42,253 bases of DNA from contig NZ_CABUOD010000042.1 in assembly GCF_902493135.1 (NCBI RefSeq), positions 1 through 42,253 on the forward strand. The letters run 5' to 3'. The notes under the pieces are model-generated. The model ran no database searches and was not told the DNA's origin. It saw nothing but the letters and a program-made list of their open reading frames with translations. Position numbers and translations under genes: made by a program. Source of the stretch: an uncultured Parabacteroides sp. (GTDB taxonomy: Bacteria > Bacteroidota > Bacteroidia > Bacteroidales > Tannerellaceae). This document shows positions 7,621-16,116 of this stretch, in pieces. How positions within the stretch are numbered: the stretch's first letter is position 1; each line of letters begins with the position of its first letter.

Positions 7621-9252
7621 TTACTTTTCTCCAAGAAACGGATAACCATAGCTTGTCGGCGGGACCAAAGCCTCTTTGATGCAACGGGCATTTGTCCATC
7701 GAATCAGGTTCAACGGTCCGCCGGCCTTATCGTTCGTACCCGAAGCACGCGAGCCGCCGAACGGCTGCTGGGCGATGACAGCACCTGTCGGTTTGTCGTT
7801 GATATAGAAGTTACCCGCTGCATAACGCAATTTATTAAATGCCATATCGATCGCATAGCGGTCGCGGGCAAAAATAGAACCGGTCAAACCGTACGGAGAG
7901 GTACGGTCGCAGAGTTCGAGTGTCTCTTCATACTTATTATCATCATATACATAGATCGTGATAACCGGGCCGAAGATTTCTTCCACCATGCTCTTGAACA
8001 TCGGGTCCGTAGTCCGGATGACAGTCGGTTCCACGAAGTAACCTACCGACTTGTCACCGTTGCCACCGAAAACGATTTCCGCATCCGGAGACTGTTTTGC
8101 ATAATCGATATAGCTCATGATGTTGTCGAACGAAGCTTCATCGATGACCGCATTGATAAAGTTCGTGAAGTCCTGGACATCTCCCATCTTGATTTCTTTC
8201 AGCATATCGCCGACATAATCTTTCACTTCCTTCCAGAGTGAAGCAGGGATATAGGCCCGTGAGCCTGCCGAGCATTTCTGTCCCTGGTATTCAAACGCAC
8301 CGCGTACGATAGCCGTTGCGACATCCAAAGCCGGAGCGGAAGGATGGACGAAGATAAAGTTCTTGCCGCCTGTTTCACCGACAATCTTCGGATAAGATTT
8401 ATAATGTCCTAAGTTCTCACCGATCTGACGCCAAAGGGTATTAAAGGTGGAAGTGGAACCGGTGAAATGGAAACCGCCCAAATCACGGCTGGCGGTCACG
8501 ACTTTGCCGATCACGCTTCCCTGTCCCGGAATAAAGTTGACAACACCGTCGGGCAAACCGGCTTCCTGGAATACTTTCATCAGAAAATAGTTAGAGTGGA
8601 TAGCTGTCGTCGACGGTTTCCAGACGGCCACATTCCCCATCATGGCAGGCGCCATGTTCAAGTTAGAGGCAATAGAGGTAAAGTTGAACGGCGTGAGCGA
8701 GAACACGAACCCTTCCAAAGCACGATATTCCATCCGGTTCAGGATACCGGTTTCCGAATAAGGCTGGTCGGCATACACCTGACTGGCATAGAAAGTACTG
8801 AAACGAAGGAAGTCGATCAATTCGCAAGGAGCGTCGATTTCCGCCTGGAACGGATTCTTGCTTTGCCCCAGCATGACGGATGCGTTCAATATATACCGAT
8901 ATTTCGTAGAAAGCAATTCTGCCACACGCAACATGACGGAAGCACGTTCGACCCAGGGAAGTTCGGACCATTCCTTATGCGCCTTCATGGCAGCATCGAT
9001 AGCCATCTGCACTTCTTTCTCTCCGGCCTTATGATAAGTTGCCAATACGTGATGGTGGTCATGCGGCATCACGACCTTACCGGTATTGCCAGTACGGATT
9101 TCCTTACCTCCGATAACCAACGGGATGTCCCATTCTTCTGAAGAGAGCTGTGCAAGAGCCTTTTTCAAGGATGATTTTTCACTTGAACCGGGAGCGTATG
9201 CCTTTACCGGCTCATTAATGGGTTTGGGAAAACTAAAAATTGCGTTGTCCAT
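7621..9252 (-). CDS. pruA: L-glutamate gamma-semialdehyde (P5C) dehydrogenase
   Basis: This NAD-dependent aldehyde dehydrogenase converts glutamate semialdehyde (hydrolysed P5C) to glutamate, completing proline breakdown. The 543-residue length fits the stand-alone P5CDH family. The catalytic cysteine is in YQGQKCSAGSRAYIP, and the general-base region is VGETGGKNFIF. The cofactor-site segment FHFTGSTSTF and the C-terminal INDKPTGAVIAQQPFGGSRASG are characteristic. The start MDNAIFSFPKPINEP agrees with family N-termini. It is the probable first gene of a two-gene proline utilisation unit with the downstream PRODH. Confidence 0.95.
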   Translation of the reverse strand: MDNAIFSFPKPINEPVKAYAPGSSEKSSLKKALAQLSSEEWDIPLVIGGKEIRTGNTGKVVMPHDHHHVLATYHKAGEKEVQMAIDAAMKAHKEWSELPWVERASVMLRVAELLSTKYRYILNASVMLGQSKNPFQAEIDAPCELIDFLRFSTFYASQVYADQPYSETGILNRMEYRALEGFVFSLTPFNFTSIASNLNMAPAMMGNVAVWKPSTTAIHSNYFLMKVFQEAGLPDGVVNFIPGQGSVIGKVVTASRDLGGFHFTGSTSTFNTLWRQIGENLGHYKSYPKIVGETGGKNFIFVHPSAPALDVATAIVRGAFEYQGQKCSAGSRAYIPASLWKEVKDYVGDMLKEIKMGDVQDFTNFINAVIDEASFDNIMSYIDYAKQSPDAEIVFGGNGDKSVGYFVEPTVIRTTDPMFKSMVEEIFGPVITIYVYDDNKYEETLELCDRTSPYGLTGSIFARDRYAIDMAFNKLRYAAGNFYINDKPTGAVIAQQPFGGSRASGTNDKAGGPLNLIRWTNARCIKEALVPPTSYGYPFLGEK

Positions 9253-9438
9253 AGTATACCTTAATTTTATTAAGTGTTCAAAGACTGATTATTTCAGCGC
9301 CGTAAACATAATCAATAATTTTTTAAAATAAGAGACTGAAGCGTTAAATTAAATTTAAATCCTAATCTCGTCCAGCATCAACAATTCAAGCCGTAGAGCT
9401 GTTATCATAACATATTAATCATCTTAAACGTAAAGAAT

Positions 9439-9627
9439 ATGGCTATAAAGAGTGTTTGGGTAGAAGAAGATTGTATCGCCTGCGGTACATGCGAAGGCAT
9501 CTGCCCCGAAGTATTTCAGGTCACAGACCGCTCACGCGTCAATGAAGGAGTAAACTTCAACGATTATGAAGAAGGAATAAAGGAAGCGGCCGAAAGTTGC
9601 CCGGTCAGTGTCATCAAATACGATTAA
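9439..9627 (+). CDS. Single-cluster [4Fe-4S] ferredoxin
   Basis: This small acidic electron carrier has 62 residues. The cluster-binding sequence is CIACGTCEGICP with a distal SCPVSVIKYD, so the cysteines form the usual C-x2-C-x2-C ... C-P set plus one extra Cys before the first Pro. This is the form seen in single-cluster ferredoxins. It could serve the [FeFe]-hydrogenase 20 kb away or pyruvate:ferredoxin oxidoreductase, but nothing local proves a partner. It appears monocistronic: the next gene is almost 300 nt away, behind a hairpin repeat array. No clear -7 box is visible upstream. Confidence 0.93.
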   Translation: MAIKSVWVEEDCIACGTCEGICPEVFQVTDRSRVNEGVNFNDYEEGIKEAAESCPVSVIKYD

Positions 9628-9674
9628 GGTTTTTCCGGCACGCCACCACCACTTTTAACAAGTTAGTGCTTAAC

Positions 9675-9806
9675 ATCTTGCAGTTTCCTACTGGAAGAAA
9701 CTTTCGTTTCCTCGGCAGGAAACTGCAGTTCCCCTTGCAGGGAACTATCGTTTCCCGCTAAGGAAACTATGGTTTCCTGCAAGGGAAACAGCCGTTACCT
9801 GAAAAG
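9675..9806. repeat. Array of 22-bp palindromic repeats
   Basis: About six tandem units repeat at an exact 22-bp period: 9697-9718, 9719-9740, 9741-9762, 9763-9784 and 9785-9806, plus a less regular leading unit from about 9675. Each unit reads GAAAC, four variable bases, GTTTCC, then seven variable bases. GGAAAC and GTTTCC are complementary, so hairpins can form either across the 4-nt spacer or across the 6-nt spacer. The variable bases differ between units (TTTC, TGCA, TATC, TATG, AGCC) while the paired bases are kept. Compensating changes occur, for example GTTCCC with GGGAAC at 9728-9745. The array fills most of the gap between the ferredoxin gene and the XRE-cupin gene. Confidence 0.85.
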
Positions 9807-9883
9807 CATCTTCCACACGGCCTTATAAAAATAACTAAATAACATTACATTCCTCTTTCCTTAGACATTTTGCTTTTTATTCC

Positions 9884-9891
9884 TATCTTTG
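9884..9891 (+). promoter_or_regulatory. -7 box of the XRE-cupin operon
   Basis: TATCTTTG, a perfect TAnnTTTG, lies 29 nt before the ATG at 9921. The -33 region is poor. It probably drives the XRE-cupin gene, the acyl-CoA ligase gene and proB. Confidence 0.55.
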
Positions 9892-9920
9892 GAGCATCAT
9901 AAATATAATAATCAACGGAG

Positions 9921-10475
9921 ATGAACGAACAGATAAAACAAATTGCGGAGCGTTTGGCCGGACTCAGGGATGCATTGGAGATCACACCTGAAGAAATGGC
10001 CGGGGTTTGCAACCTGACTCCCGAACAGTACATGAAGCTGGAAAGCGGTACTGTCGATATTTCAGTAAGTGTATTACATCAGATCTCGCAGGCTTACGGC
10101 GTAGAGCTGACAACGCTGATGTTCGGCGACGAACCGAAAATGAGCAGTTACTTCATTACCCGTAAGGGCAAAGGCATTGCCGTCGAACGGACCAAAGCCT
10201 ATAAATACCAGTCGCTTGCCGCCGGTTTCGTCGGCCGGAAAGCAGACCCGTTCATGGTCACCGTCCATCCGACGCCAGATGAGACGCCGATCTACCTGAA
10301 CTCGCATCCGGGACAAGAGTATAATATGGTACTGAAAGGCCGCATGCTGTTGCAGATCAACAACAAAGAGCTGATACTGGAAGAAGGCGACAGTATCTAT
10401 TTCAACTCCGAACTGCCGCATGGCATGAAGGCGCTCGACGGAGAAAAGGTCAGTTTCCTGGCTATTATCCTTTAA
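9921..10475 (+). CDS. XRE-family regulator with C-terminal cupin domain
   Basis: This 184-residue transcription factor has an N-terminal helix-turn-helix of the XRE/Cro type (residues about 7-65, LTPEQYMKLESGTVDISVSVL). A small beta-barrel cupin follows at about 110-184 (HPGQEYNMVLKGRMLLQI, ELPHGMKA) and probably binds a small ligand or metal. Regulators of this design usually control a nearby metabolic operon. The acyl-CoA ligase gene begins 20 nt downstream, which makes it the first candidate target. The effector is unknown; the neighbour suggests a carboxylic acid or its CoA ester. Confidence 0.88.
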   Translation: MNEQIKQIAERLAGLRDALEITPEEMAGVCNLTPEQYMKLESGTVDISVSVLHQISQAYGVELTTLMFGDEPKMSSYFITRKGKGIAVERTKAYKYQSLAAGFVGRKADPFMVTVHPTPDETPIYLNSHPGQEYNMVLKGRMLLQINNKELILEEGDSIYFNSELPHGMKALDGEKVSFLAIIL

Positions 10476-10495
10476 ATTGACAATTCAAAATAGTT

Positions 10496-12151
10496 ATGTT
10501 AGAAAGATTCATAGACAAAACGACCTTTGAGTCGCAGGAAGATTTTATAAAGAATTTCAAGATAAAAGTCCCGGAGAACTTCAACTTCGGATATGACGTA
10601 GTAGATGCATGGGCGGAAGAAGAACCCGATAAGATTGCGTTGTGCTGGACAAACGACCAAGGGGAACATATCGACTTCACCTTTGCCGACCTCAAGAGAG
10701 AGACCGACCGGACAGCCGCTTACTTCCAGTCGCTGGGAATCGGCCACGGCGATATGGTCATGTTGATATTGAAACGCCGCTATGAGTTCTGGTTCTCGAT
10801 TATCGCATTGCATAAATTGGGAGCTGTGGTGATCCCGGCCACTCACCTGCTGACAAAGAAAGATATCGTCTACCGTGCGAATGCCGCCGATATCAAGATG
10901 ATCGTCTGTGCAGGCGAGGAAGTGATCACCAAACATATCATCGACTCATTGCCCGATTCGCCTTCTATCAGGAGCGTCGTTTCGGTCGGTCCCGAAATCC
11001 CCGAAGGCTTCGAGGACTTCCACAAAGGCCTCGATAGCGCGGCTCCGTTCGTACGTCCGGAACATCCGAACAGCAACGACGACATCTCACTGATGTATTT
11101 CACTTCCGGGACGACCGGCAACCCGAAGATGGTGGCGCACGATTTCACCTATCCGCTCGGACATATCGTGACAGGTAGTTTCTGGCACAATTTGCATACC
11201 GACAGCCTCCACCTGACTATTGCCGATACCGGCTGGGGGAAAGCCGTCTGGGGGAAACTTTACGGACAATGGATTGCGGGAGCGACCGTATTCGTGTACG
11301 ACCATGAGAAATTCACGCCGGCCGATATGTTGCAGATGATACAGGACTACCGCATCACATCTTTGTGCGCACCTCCCACGATCTTCCGTTTCCTGATACG
11401 CGAAGACCTGACGAAATACGACCTGTCGTCCCTCCAATACTGCACCATCGCCGGCGAAGCCTTGAACCCTGCCGTATTCGACACGTTCTACAAACTGACT
11501 GGCATCAAGCTGATGGAAGGTTTCGGGCAGACGGAAACCACCTTGACCGTCGCCACTTTCCCGTGGATGGAGCCGAAACCCGGTTCGATGGGCGTACCCA
11601 ATCCGCAATACGACGTAGACTTGTTGCGTCCGGACGGGACCCGTGCCGAAGACGGCGAACAGGGACAGATCGTCATCCAGACGACAAACGGCAAGCCGAT
11701 CGGACTTTTCAAGGAATATTACCGGGATGCCGAACGCACACGCGAAGCCTGGCACGACGGACTCTATTACACGGGCGATGTCGCCTGGCGTGATGAAGAC
11801 GGTTACCTCTGGTTCGTAGGCCGTGCCGACGATGTGATCAAGAGCTCCGGCTACCGGATCGGCCCGTTCGAGGTGGAAAGCGCCCTGATGACGCACCCGG
11901 CGGTTGTCGAATGTGCCATCACCGGCGTTCCCGATGAAATCCGCGGACAGGTGGTAAAAGCCACCATTGTCCTGGCGAAGGACTACAAGGATAAAGCCGG
12001 AGACGCTTTGATCAAGGAATTGCAGGATCATGTCAAAAAGGTGACGGCTCCGTACAAATACCCGCGTGTCGTCGAGTTCGTAGACGAATTGCCGAAGACG
12101 ATCAGCGGCAAGATACGTCGGGTCGAGATCCGGGATAAAGATAAGAAATGA
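10496..12151 (+). CDS. AMP-forming acyl-CoA synthetase (short/medium-chain)
   Basis: The 551-residue adenylating enzyme activates a carboxylic acid to acyl-AMP and then to acyl-CoA in the cytoplasm. The signature motifs of the ANL superfamily are all present: P-loop YFTSGTTGNPKMVAHD, A5 GFGQTETT, A7 YYTGDVAW, hinge GRADDVIKSSGYRIGPFEVE, and the catalytic lysine near the C-terminus in PKTISGKIRR. It resembles the acetyl/medium-chain group more than the long-chain group; the substrate cannot be read from sequence. It sits between its likely regulator and proB, and its TGA stop overlaps the proB ATG (ATGA at 12148-12151), implying translational coupling. Confidence 0.9.
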   Translation: MLERFIDKTTFESQEDFIKNFKIKVPENFNFGYDVVDAWAEEEPDKIALCWTNDQGEHIDFTFADLKRETDRTAAYFQSLGIGHGDMVMLILKRRYEFWFSIIALHKLGAVVIPATHLLTKKDIVYRANAADIKMIVCAGEEVITKHIIDSLPDSPSIRSVVSVGPEIPEGFEDFHKGLDSAAPFVRPEHPNSNDDISLMYFTSGTTGNPKMVAHDFTYPLGHIVTGSFWHNLHTDSLHLTIADTGWGKAVWGKLYGQWIAGATVFVYDHEKFTPADMLQMIQDYRITSLCAPPTIFRFLIREDLTKYDLSSLQYCTIAGEALNPAVFDTFYKLTGIKLMEGFGQTETTLTVATFPWMEPKPGSMGVPNPQYDVDLLRPDGTRAEDGEQGQIVIQTTNGKPIGLFKEYYRDAERTREAWHDGLYYTGDVAWRDEDGYLWFVGRADDVIKSSGYRIGPFEVESALMTHPAVVECAITGVPDEIRGQVVKATIVLAKDYKDKAGDALIKELQDHVKKVTAPYKYPRVVEFVDELPKTISGKIRRVEIRDKDKK

Positions 12152-13221
12152 AACGTATCGCCGTTAAAATAGGTAGCAACGTGCTCACCCGCAAGGATGG
12201 CACGTTGGATATTACCCGGATGTCCGCCTTGGTAGACCAGGTGGCCGAACTGCACCGCAAAGACGTGGAGGTCGTCCTCATCTCTTCCGGGGCGGTCGCT
12301 TCGGGACGCAGTGAGATAAAGGCCGGCAAAAAGCTGGACTCCGTCTCCGCCCGCCAACTTTATTCGGCAGTCGGGCAAGCCAAGCTGATCAACCGTTATT
12401 ACGAGTTGTTCCGCGAACATGGCATGACCTGCGGACAGGTGCTCACCACGAAGGAGAACTTCGGCAGCCGCACGCATTACCTCAACCAGAAACACTGCAT
12501 GGAGGTGATGCTTGAAAATAAAGTGATTCCCATCGTGAACGAAAACGACACGATATCGGTTACTGAATTGATGTTCACGGACAATGACGAGCTATCCGGG
12601 CTGATCGCCACCATGATGGGAATGGATGCTTTGATTATCCTGAGCAACATCGACGGAATATATAACGGCAACCCGTCCGACCCGTCTTCCACGGTTATCC
12701 GCGAGATCGACGGAGGCAAGGAAGACCTGTCGGAATATGTACAGACCAGCAAGTCTTCATTCGGCCGCGGCGGTATGCTGACCAAATGCAACATTGCGCA
12801 GAAGGTGGCCGACGAAGGCATCACGGTGATCATTGCCAACGGCAAGAAGGACAACATCCTAGTAGACCTGCTCGCCAAAGACAGCCGGGCCGTTTGCACG
12901 CGTTTCATCCCGTCAGACAGACCTGTCAGCAGCGTCAAGAAGTGGATCGCCCATTCCGAAGGCTTTGCCAAAGGCGAGATACACATCAACCGGGGAGCCG
13001 AAGAGGCGTTGTTAGGCCCGAAGGCGACCAGTATCCTGCTGGTCGGCGTCACCCGGATCATCGGCGACTTCGAGAAAGACGATATTGTCAAGATCATCAA
13101 CGAGGAAGGCCGCCAGTTAGGGGTCGGATGCGCAGGTTACGACAGTACGGAAGCACGGGAACTGGTCGGCAGCCGGGACAAGAAACCGTTGATACATTAC
13201 GATTATTTGTATCTGGATTAA
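12148..13221 (+). CDS. proB: Glutamate 5-kinase
   Basis: This enzyme phosphorylates L-glutamate to gamma-glutamyl phosphate, the first and feedback-controlled step of proline synthesis. The 357 residues comprise an amino-acid kinase domain (about 1-255; VKIGSNVLTR nucleotide site, LISSGAVASG, NENDTISV and FGRGGMLTK) and a C-terminal PUA domain (about 275-350). The start codon overlaps the stop of the acyl-CoA ligase. proA lies downstream with one small membrane-protein gene between, so the whole run is probably one operon. Confidence 0.96.
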   Translation: MKRIAVKIGSNVLTRKDGTLDITRMSALVDQVAELHRKDVEVVLISSGAVASGRSEIKAGKKLDSVSARQLYSAVGQAKLINRYYELFREHGMTCGQVLTTKENFGSRTHYLNQKHCMEVMLENKVIPIVNENDTISVTELMFTDNDELSGLIATMMGMDALIILSNIDGIYNGNPSDPSSTVIREIDGGKEDLSEYVQTSKSSFGRGGMLTKCNIAQKVADEGITVIIANGKKDNILVDLLAKDSRAVCTRFIPSDRPVSSVKKWIAHSEGFAKGEIHINRGAEEALLGPKATSILLVGVTRIIGDFEKDDIVKIINEEGRQLGVGCAGYDSTEARELVGSRDKKPLIHYDYLYLD

Positions 13222-13237
13222 TAAAATAGAAGAGAGT

Positions 13238-13654
13238 ATGAAGAAGTATTGGTTATCATTCGCATCAGTCCTGATGATTGTAGTAGGACTGCTCAGAGGC
13301 ATGGGAGGCGTCACCCTCCTGACACACGGGGACAAATTGGACTTGGGGCTGCCCGTCACTGCTTCGCCTGCCGAGTTGAAAATAGCAGCTTACAGCCTGA
13401 TTGCGGTATGCCTACTGCTTGTCATCTCTGCTGTCAGCCTGACGATACGCAGGCTTGTATCGAATTACGCATTCTGCTGGGCAAGCCTCGGGCTCTTCCT
13501 GGTAAGCGGCCTTGTCAACGGTTTCCTCCTGTTCGGCCACCCGTTAGGCAGCGGCCAGCTTATCAACTGGGGCGTGAGCTTCGTCATCGGGCTTTGCCTC
13601 GTGTTAGGGAAAGATGCCGTCCATCCCAAGTATATTCAGGAATACGAAAAGTAA
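13238..13654 (+). CDS. Small four-helix membrane protein, unknown function
   Basis: I do not recognise a function for this 138-residue protein. It has four predicted membrane helices: about 5-27, 46-68, 76-98 and 108-125. Short loops separate them and the tail is soluble and charged (KYIQEYEK). It starts 16 nt after proB and ends 16 nt before proA, so it is embedded in the proline synthesis operon. Codon use looks like its neighbours and the frame is intact. Its position does not by itself imply a role in proline metabolism. Confidence 0.75.
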   Translation: MKKYWLSFASVLMIVVGLLRGMGGVTLLTHGDKLDLGLPVTASPAELKIAAYSLIAVCLLLVISAVSLTIRRLVSNYAFCWASLGLFLVSGLVNGFLLFGHPLGSGQLINWGVSFVIGLCLVLGKDAVHPKYIQEYEK

Positions 13655-13670
13655 CAACGATCATACGACC

Positions 13671-14915
13671 ATGATTAACGAATTATTGCAACAGACCCTC
13701 GCCGCTTCGCGCCAGCTTGTCACGCTGGACGATGCCGCCATCAACCGCATCCTCACAGACACGGCTTCGGCTTTGCTGTCGCGCCGGGCGGAAGTCCTGG
13801 CCGCCAACGCCGAAGACTTGCAACGCATGGACCCGGCGAATCCGAAATACGACCGTCTGAAACTGACGGAAGAACGCCTCGCTGGTATTGCCGGAGACAT
13901 GAAGAACGTCGCCTCGCTACCGTCGCCTCTTGGGAAGCTGTTAAGCGAAACGGTACGCCCAAACGGCATGGTGATCCGAAAAGTGACCGTTCCCTTCGGC
14001 GTGATCGGCGTCATCTACGAAGCACGCCCGAACGTCACCTTCGACGTTTTCTCCCTCTGCTTCAAGAGCGGGAATACCTGCGTGTTGAAAGGCGGTTCGG
14101 ATGCCGACAGTTCCAACCGCGCCTTAGTGGCGATTATCCATAACGTACTGGCAAAACAAGGCATCGACCCGGCTGTCTGTACGCTCCTGCCGCCCGACCG
14201 CGAAGCGACGACCGAACTGTTGAACGCCGTCGGCTTGGTGGACCTTATCATTCCGCGGGGCAGTAGTTCGCTGATCAACTTCGTCCGTGACCATGCCCGC
14301 GTGCCGGTCATCGAGACGGGAGCCGGTATCTGCCACACCTATTTCGACAAGGACGGGGACAAAGAGAAAGGGCGCGAGATCGTCAACAATGCCAAGACAC
14401 GCCGCGTCAGTGTCTGCAACGCCTTGGACTGCCTGATCGTCCATCGTGACCGGTTAGGCGACCTGCCGTATTTGTGCGGCAAGCTGTCCGGCAACCACGT
14501 GGTTATCTATGCCGACGAACCCGCCTTTGCCGCCCTATCGGGCCACTATCCCGCCGCTTTGCTCCAGCCGGCTGCGGCAGACAGCTTCGGCACCGAGTTC
14601 TTAGACTACAAAATGGCGGTCCGCACGGTCTCCTCTCTGGATGAAGCCCTGCAACATATCGCCCGCTACAGTTCGAAACACAGTGAAAGCATCGTCAGCG
14701 AATCGACGGAAGCCATCCGCCGTTTCCAGCAAATGGTCGATGCCGCCTGCGTCTACGCCAATGTGTCTACGGCTTTCACCGACGGGGCGCAGTTCGGTTT
14801 CGGAGCCGAAATCGGCATCAGCACGCAGAAGCTGCACGCCCGCGGTCCGATGGCGTTGCCGGAACTGACGACCTACAAGTACATCATCGAAGGAGACGGA
14901 CAAATACGAAAGTAA
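13671..14915 (+). CDS. proA: Glutamate-5-semialdehyde dehydrogenase (gamma-glutamyl phosphate reductase)
   Basis: ProA reduces gamma-glutamyl phosphate with NADPH to glutamate semialdehyde, which cyclises to P5C. The 414-residue length from the ATG at 13671 is standard (E. coli 417). Earlier in-frame codons would overlap the preceding gene and add an unrelated N-terminus. Family motifs include GVIYEARPNVTFDV, LKGGSDADSSN, the catalytic cysteine in RVSVCNALD, and the C-terminal ISTQKLHARGPMAL. It is the product-side partner of ProB. No proC is present in the window. Confidence 0.96.
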   Translation: MINELLQQTLAASRQLVTLDDAAINRILTDTASALLSRRAEVLAANAEDLQRMDPANPKYDRLKLTEERLAGIAGDMKNVASLPSPLGKLLSETVRPNGMVIRKVTVPFGVIGVIYEARPNVTFDVFSLCFKSGNTCVLKGGSDADSSNRALVAIIHNVLAKQGIDPAVCTLLPPDREATTELLNAVGLVDLIIPRGSSSLINFVRDHARVPVIETGAGICHTYFDKDGDKEKGREIVNNAKTRRVSVCNALDCLIVHRDRLGDLPYLCGKLSGNHVVIYADEPAFAALSGHYPAALLQPAAADSFGTEFLDYKMAVRTVSSLDEALQHIARYSSKHSESIVSESTEAIRRFQQMVDAACVYANVSTAFTDGAQFGFGAEIGISTQKLHARGPMALPELTTYKYIIEGDGQIRK

Positions 14916-14970
14916 TTCCTGATACAGTGTTGGTATTATCAGTGTCAGATGATAATACAGCTATAACGGT

Positions 14971-15003
14971 ATTGCATAAATCTGAAATCATTGTTTACCT
15001 TTG
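14971..15003 (+). promoter_or_regulatory. Promoter of the carbamoyltransferase gene
   Basis: ATTG (14971-14974, one mismatch to TTTG) and TACCTTTG (14996-15003, perfect TAnnTTTG) are 21 bp apart. Transcription would start near 15010. This excludes the in-frame TTG at 15001 as a start and supports the ATG at 15034 (or 15022). Confidence 0.7.
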
Positions 15004-15033
15004 CAGGCAGAACAATTTAAAATGAGACATGAT

Positions 15034-15990
15034 ATGAGAAACTTCACTTGTGTACAGGATTTGGGCGACCTCAAGCAGGCGCTCGCCGAGGCTTTCGAAA
15101 TAAAGAAAGACCGTTACCAGTTTACCGAACTGGGCAAGAACAAGACGTTATTGATGATATTCTTCAACTCCAGCCTCCGCACCCGCCTCTCCACCCAGAA
15201 GGCAGCCATGAATTTAGGCATGAACACGATGGTGCTCGACGTGAACCAGGGAGCCTGGAAGCTGGAAACCGAACGAGGCGTGATCATGGATGGCGACAAG
15301 CCCGAACATCTCTTAGAAGCGGTTCCGGTGATGGGTTGCTATTGCGACGTGATCGGCGTACGTTCCTTTGCCCGTTTCGAAAGCAAGGAAGACGATTACA
15401 ACGAAAAGATCCTGAACCAGTTCATCCGACATTCCGGCCGGCCGGTGTTCAGCATGGAGGCGGCTACCCGCCACCCGTTACAAAGCTTTGCCGACTTGAT
15501 CACGATCGAAGAGTATAAGAAGACAGACCGTCCGAAAGTCGTCATGACCTGGGCCCCGCATCCTAAATCACTTCCGCAGGCTGTTCCGAACAGTTTTGCC
15601 GAATGGATGAATGCGACGGACTATGAGTTCGTCATCACCCATCCGGAAGGATACGAATTGGATCCGCGCTTCGTTGGCAACGCCCGCGTGGAATACGACC
15701 AGAAGAAAGCGTTCGAAGGCGCCGACTTTATCTATGCCAAGAACTGGGCGGCCTATGCCGATCCCAACTACGGCAAGGTTCTCAACATGGACCGCAGTTG
15801 GACTGTCGACACGGAAAAGATGGCGCTCACCAACAATGCCTATTTCATGCACTGCCTGCCCGTCCGCCGCAACATGATCGTTACGGATGACGTAATCGAA
15901 AGCCCCCAAAGCATCGTGATCCCCGAAGCCGCCAACCGCGAAATATCGGCACAGACAGTATTGAAGAAGATATTGACGGGATTGCAATAG
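15034..15990 (+). CDS. argF': N-succinyl-L-ornithine carbamoyltransferase
   Basis: This enzyme transfers the carbamoyl group from carbamoyl phosphate to N-succinyl-L-ornithine in the Bacteroides variant of arginine synthesis. The 318-residue protein has the carbamoyl-phosphate site FFNSSLRTR in place of STRT, the C-terminal HCLPVRRN, and MEAATRHPLQSFAD. Residue 90 is proline (DGDKPEH). In the characterised B. fragilis enzyme Pro90 marks succinylornithine specificity, whereas the Xanthomonas acetylornithine enzyme has glutamate there. I took the ATG at 15034 because MRNFTCVQDLGDL matches the family N-terminus. The gene follows proA but has its own promoter. A weak GAGCGC/GCGCTC hairpin lies right after the stop. 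Confidence 0.92.
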   Translation: MRNFTCVQDLGDLKQALAEAFEIKKDRYQFTELGKNKTLLMIFFNSSLRTRLSTQKAAMNLGMNTMVLDVNQGAWKLETERGVIMDGDKPEHLLEAVPVMGCYCDVIGVRSFARFESKEDDYNEKILNQFIRHSGRPVFSMEAATRHPLQSFADLITIEEYKKTDRPKVVMTWAPHPKSLPQAVPNSFAEWMNATDYEFVITHPEGYELDPRFVGNARVEYDQKKAFEGADFIYAKNWAAYADPNYGKVLNMDRSWTVDTEKMALTNNAYFMHCLPVRRNMIVTDDVIESPQSIVIPEAANREISAQTVLKKILTGLQ

Positions 15991-16116
15991 AGCGCTACCC
16001 GGCGCTCCCGCCAGGCTTTACCGAGTACGACCACCGTAACAGTACGCTTACGAAAGGCGTAACAACTTATTACCCGATAGATTGTTCTATAAGAAACAAT
16101 AAACACATAAGACATC

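Noticed and set aside
9675..9806. CRISPR array
   Set aside because: Units are 22 bp in total with 4-7 variable bases, far too short for repeats and spacers, and no cas gene is near.
13614..13670. Upstream start for proA
   Set aside because: It would overlap the preceding membrane-protein gene and adds residues unrelated to the ProA family.
15990..16007. Terminator after the carbamoyltransferase gene
   Set aside because: The GAGCGC/GCGCTC stem is only 6 bp and no T-run follows.
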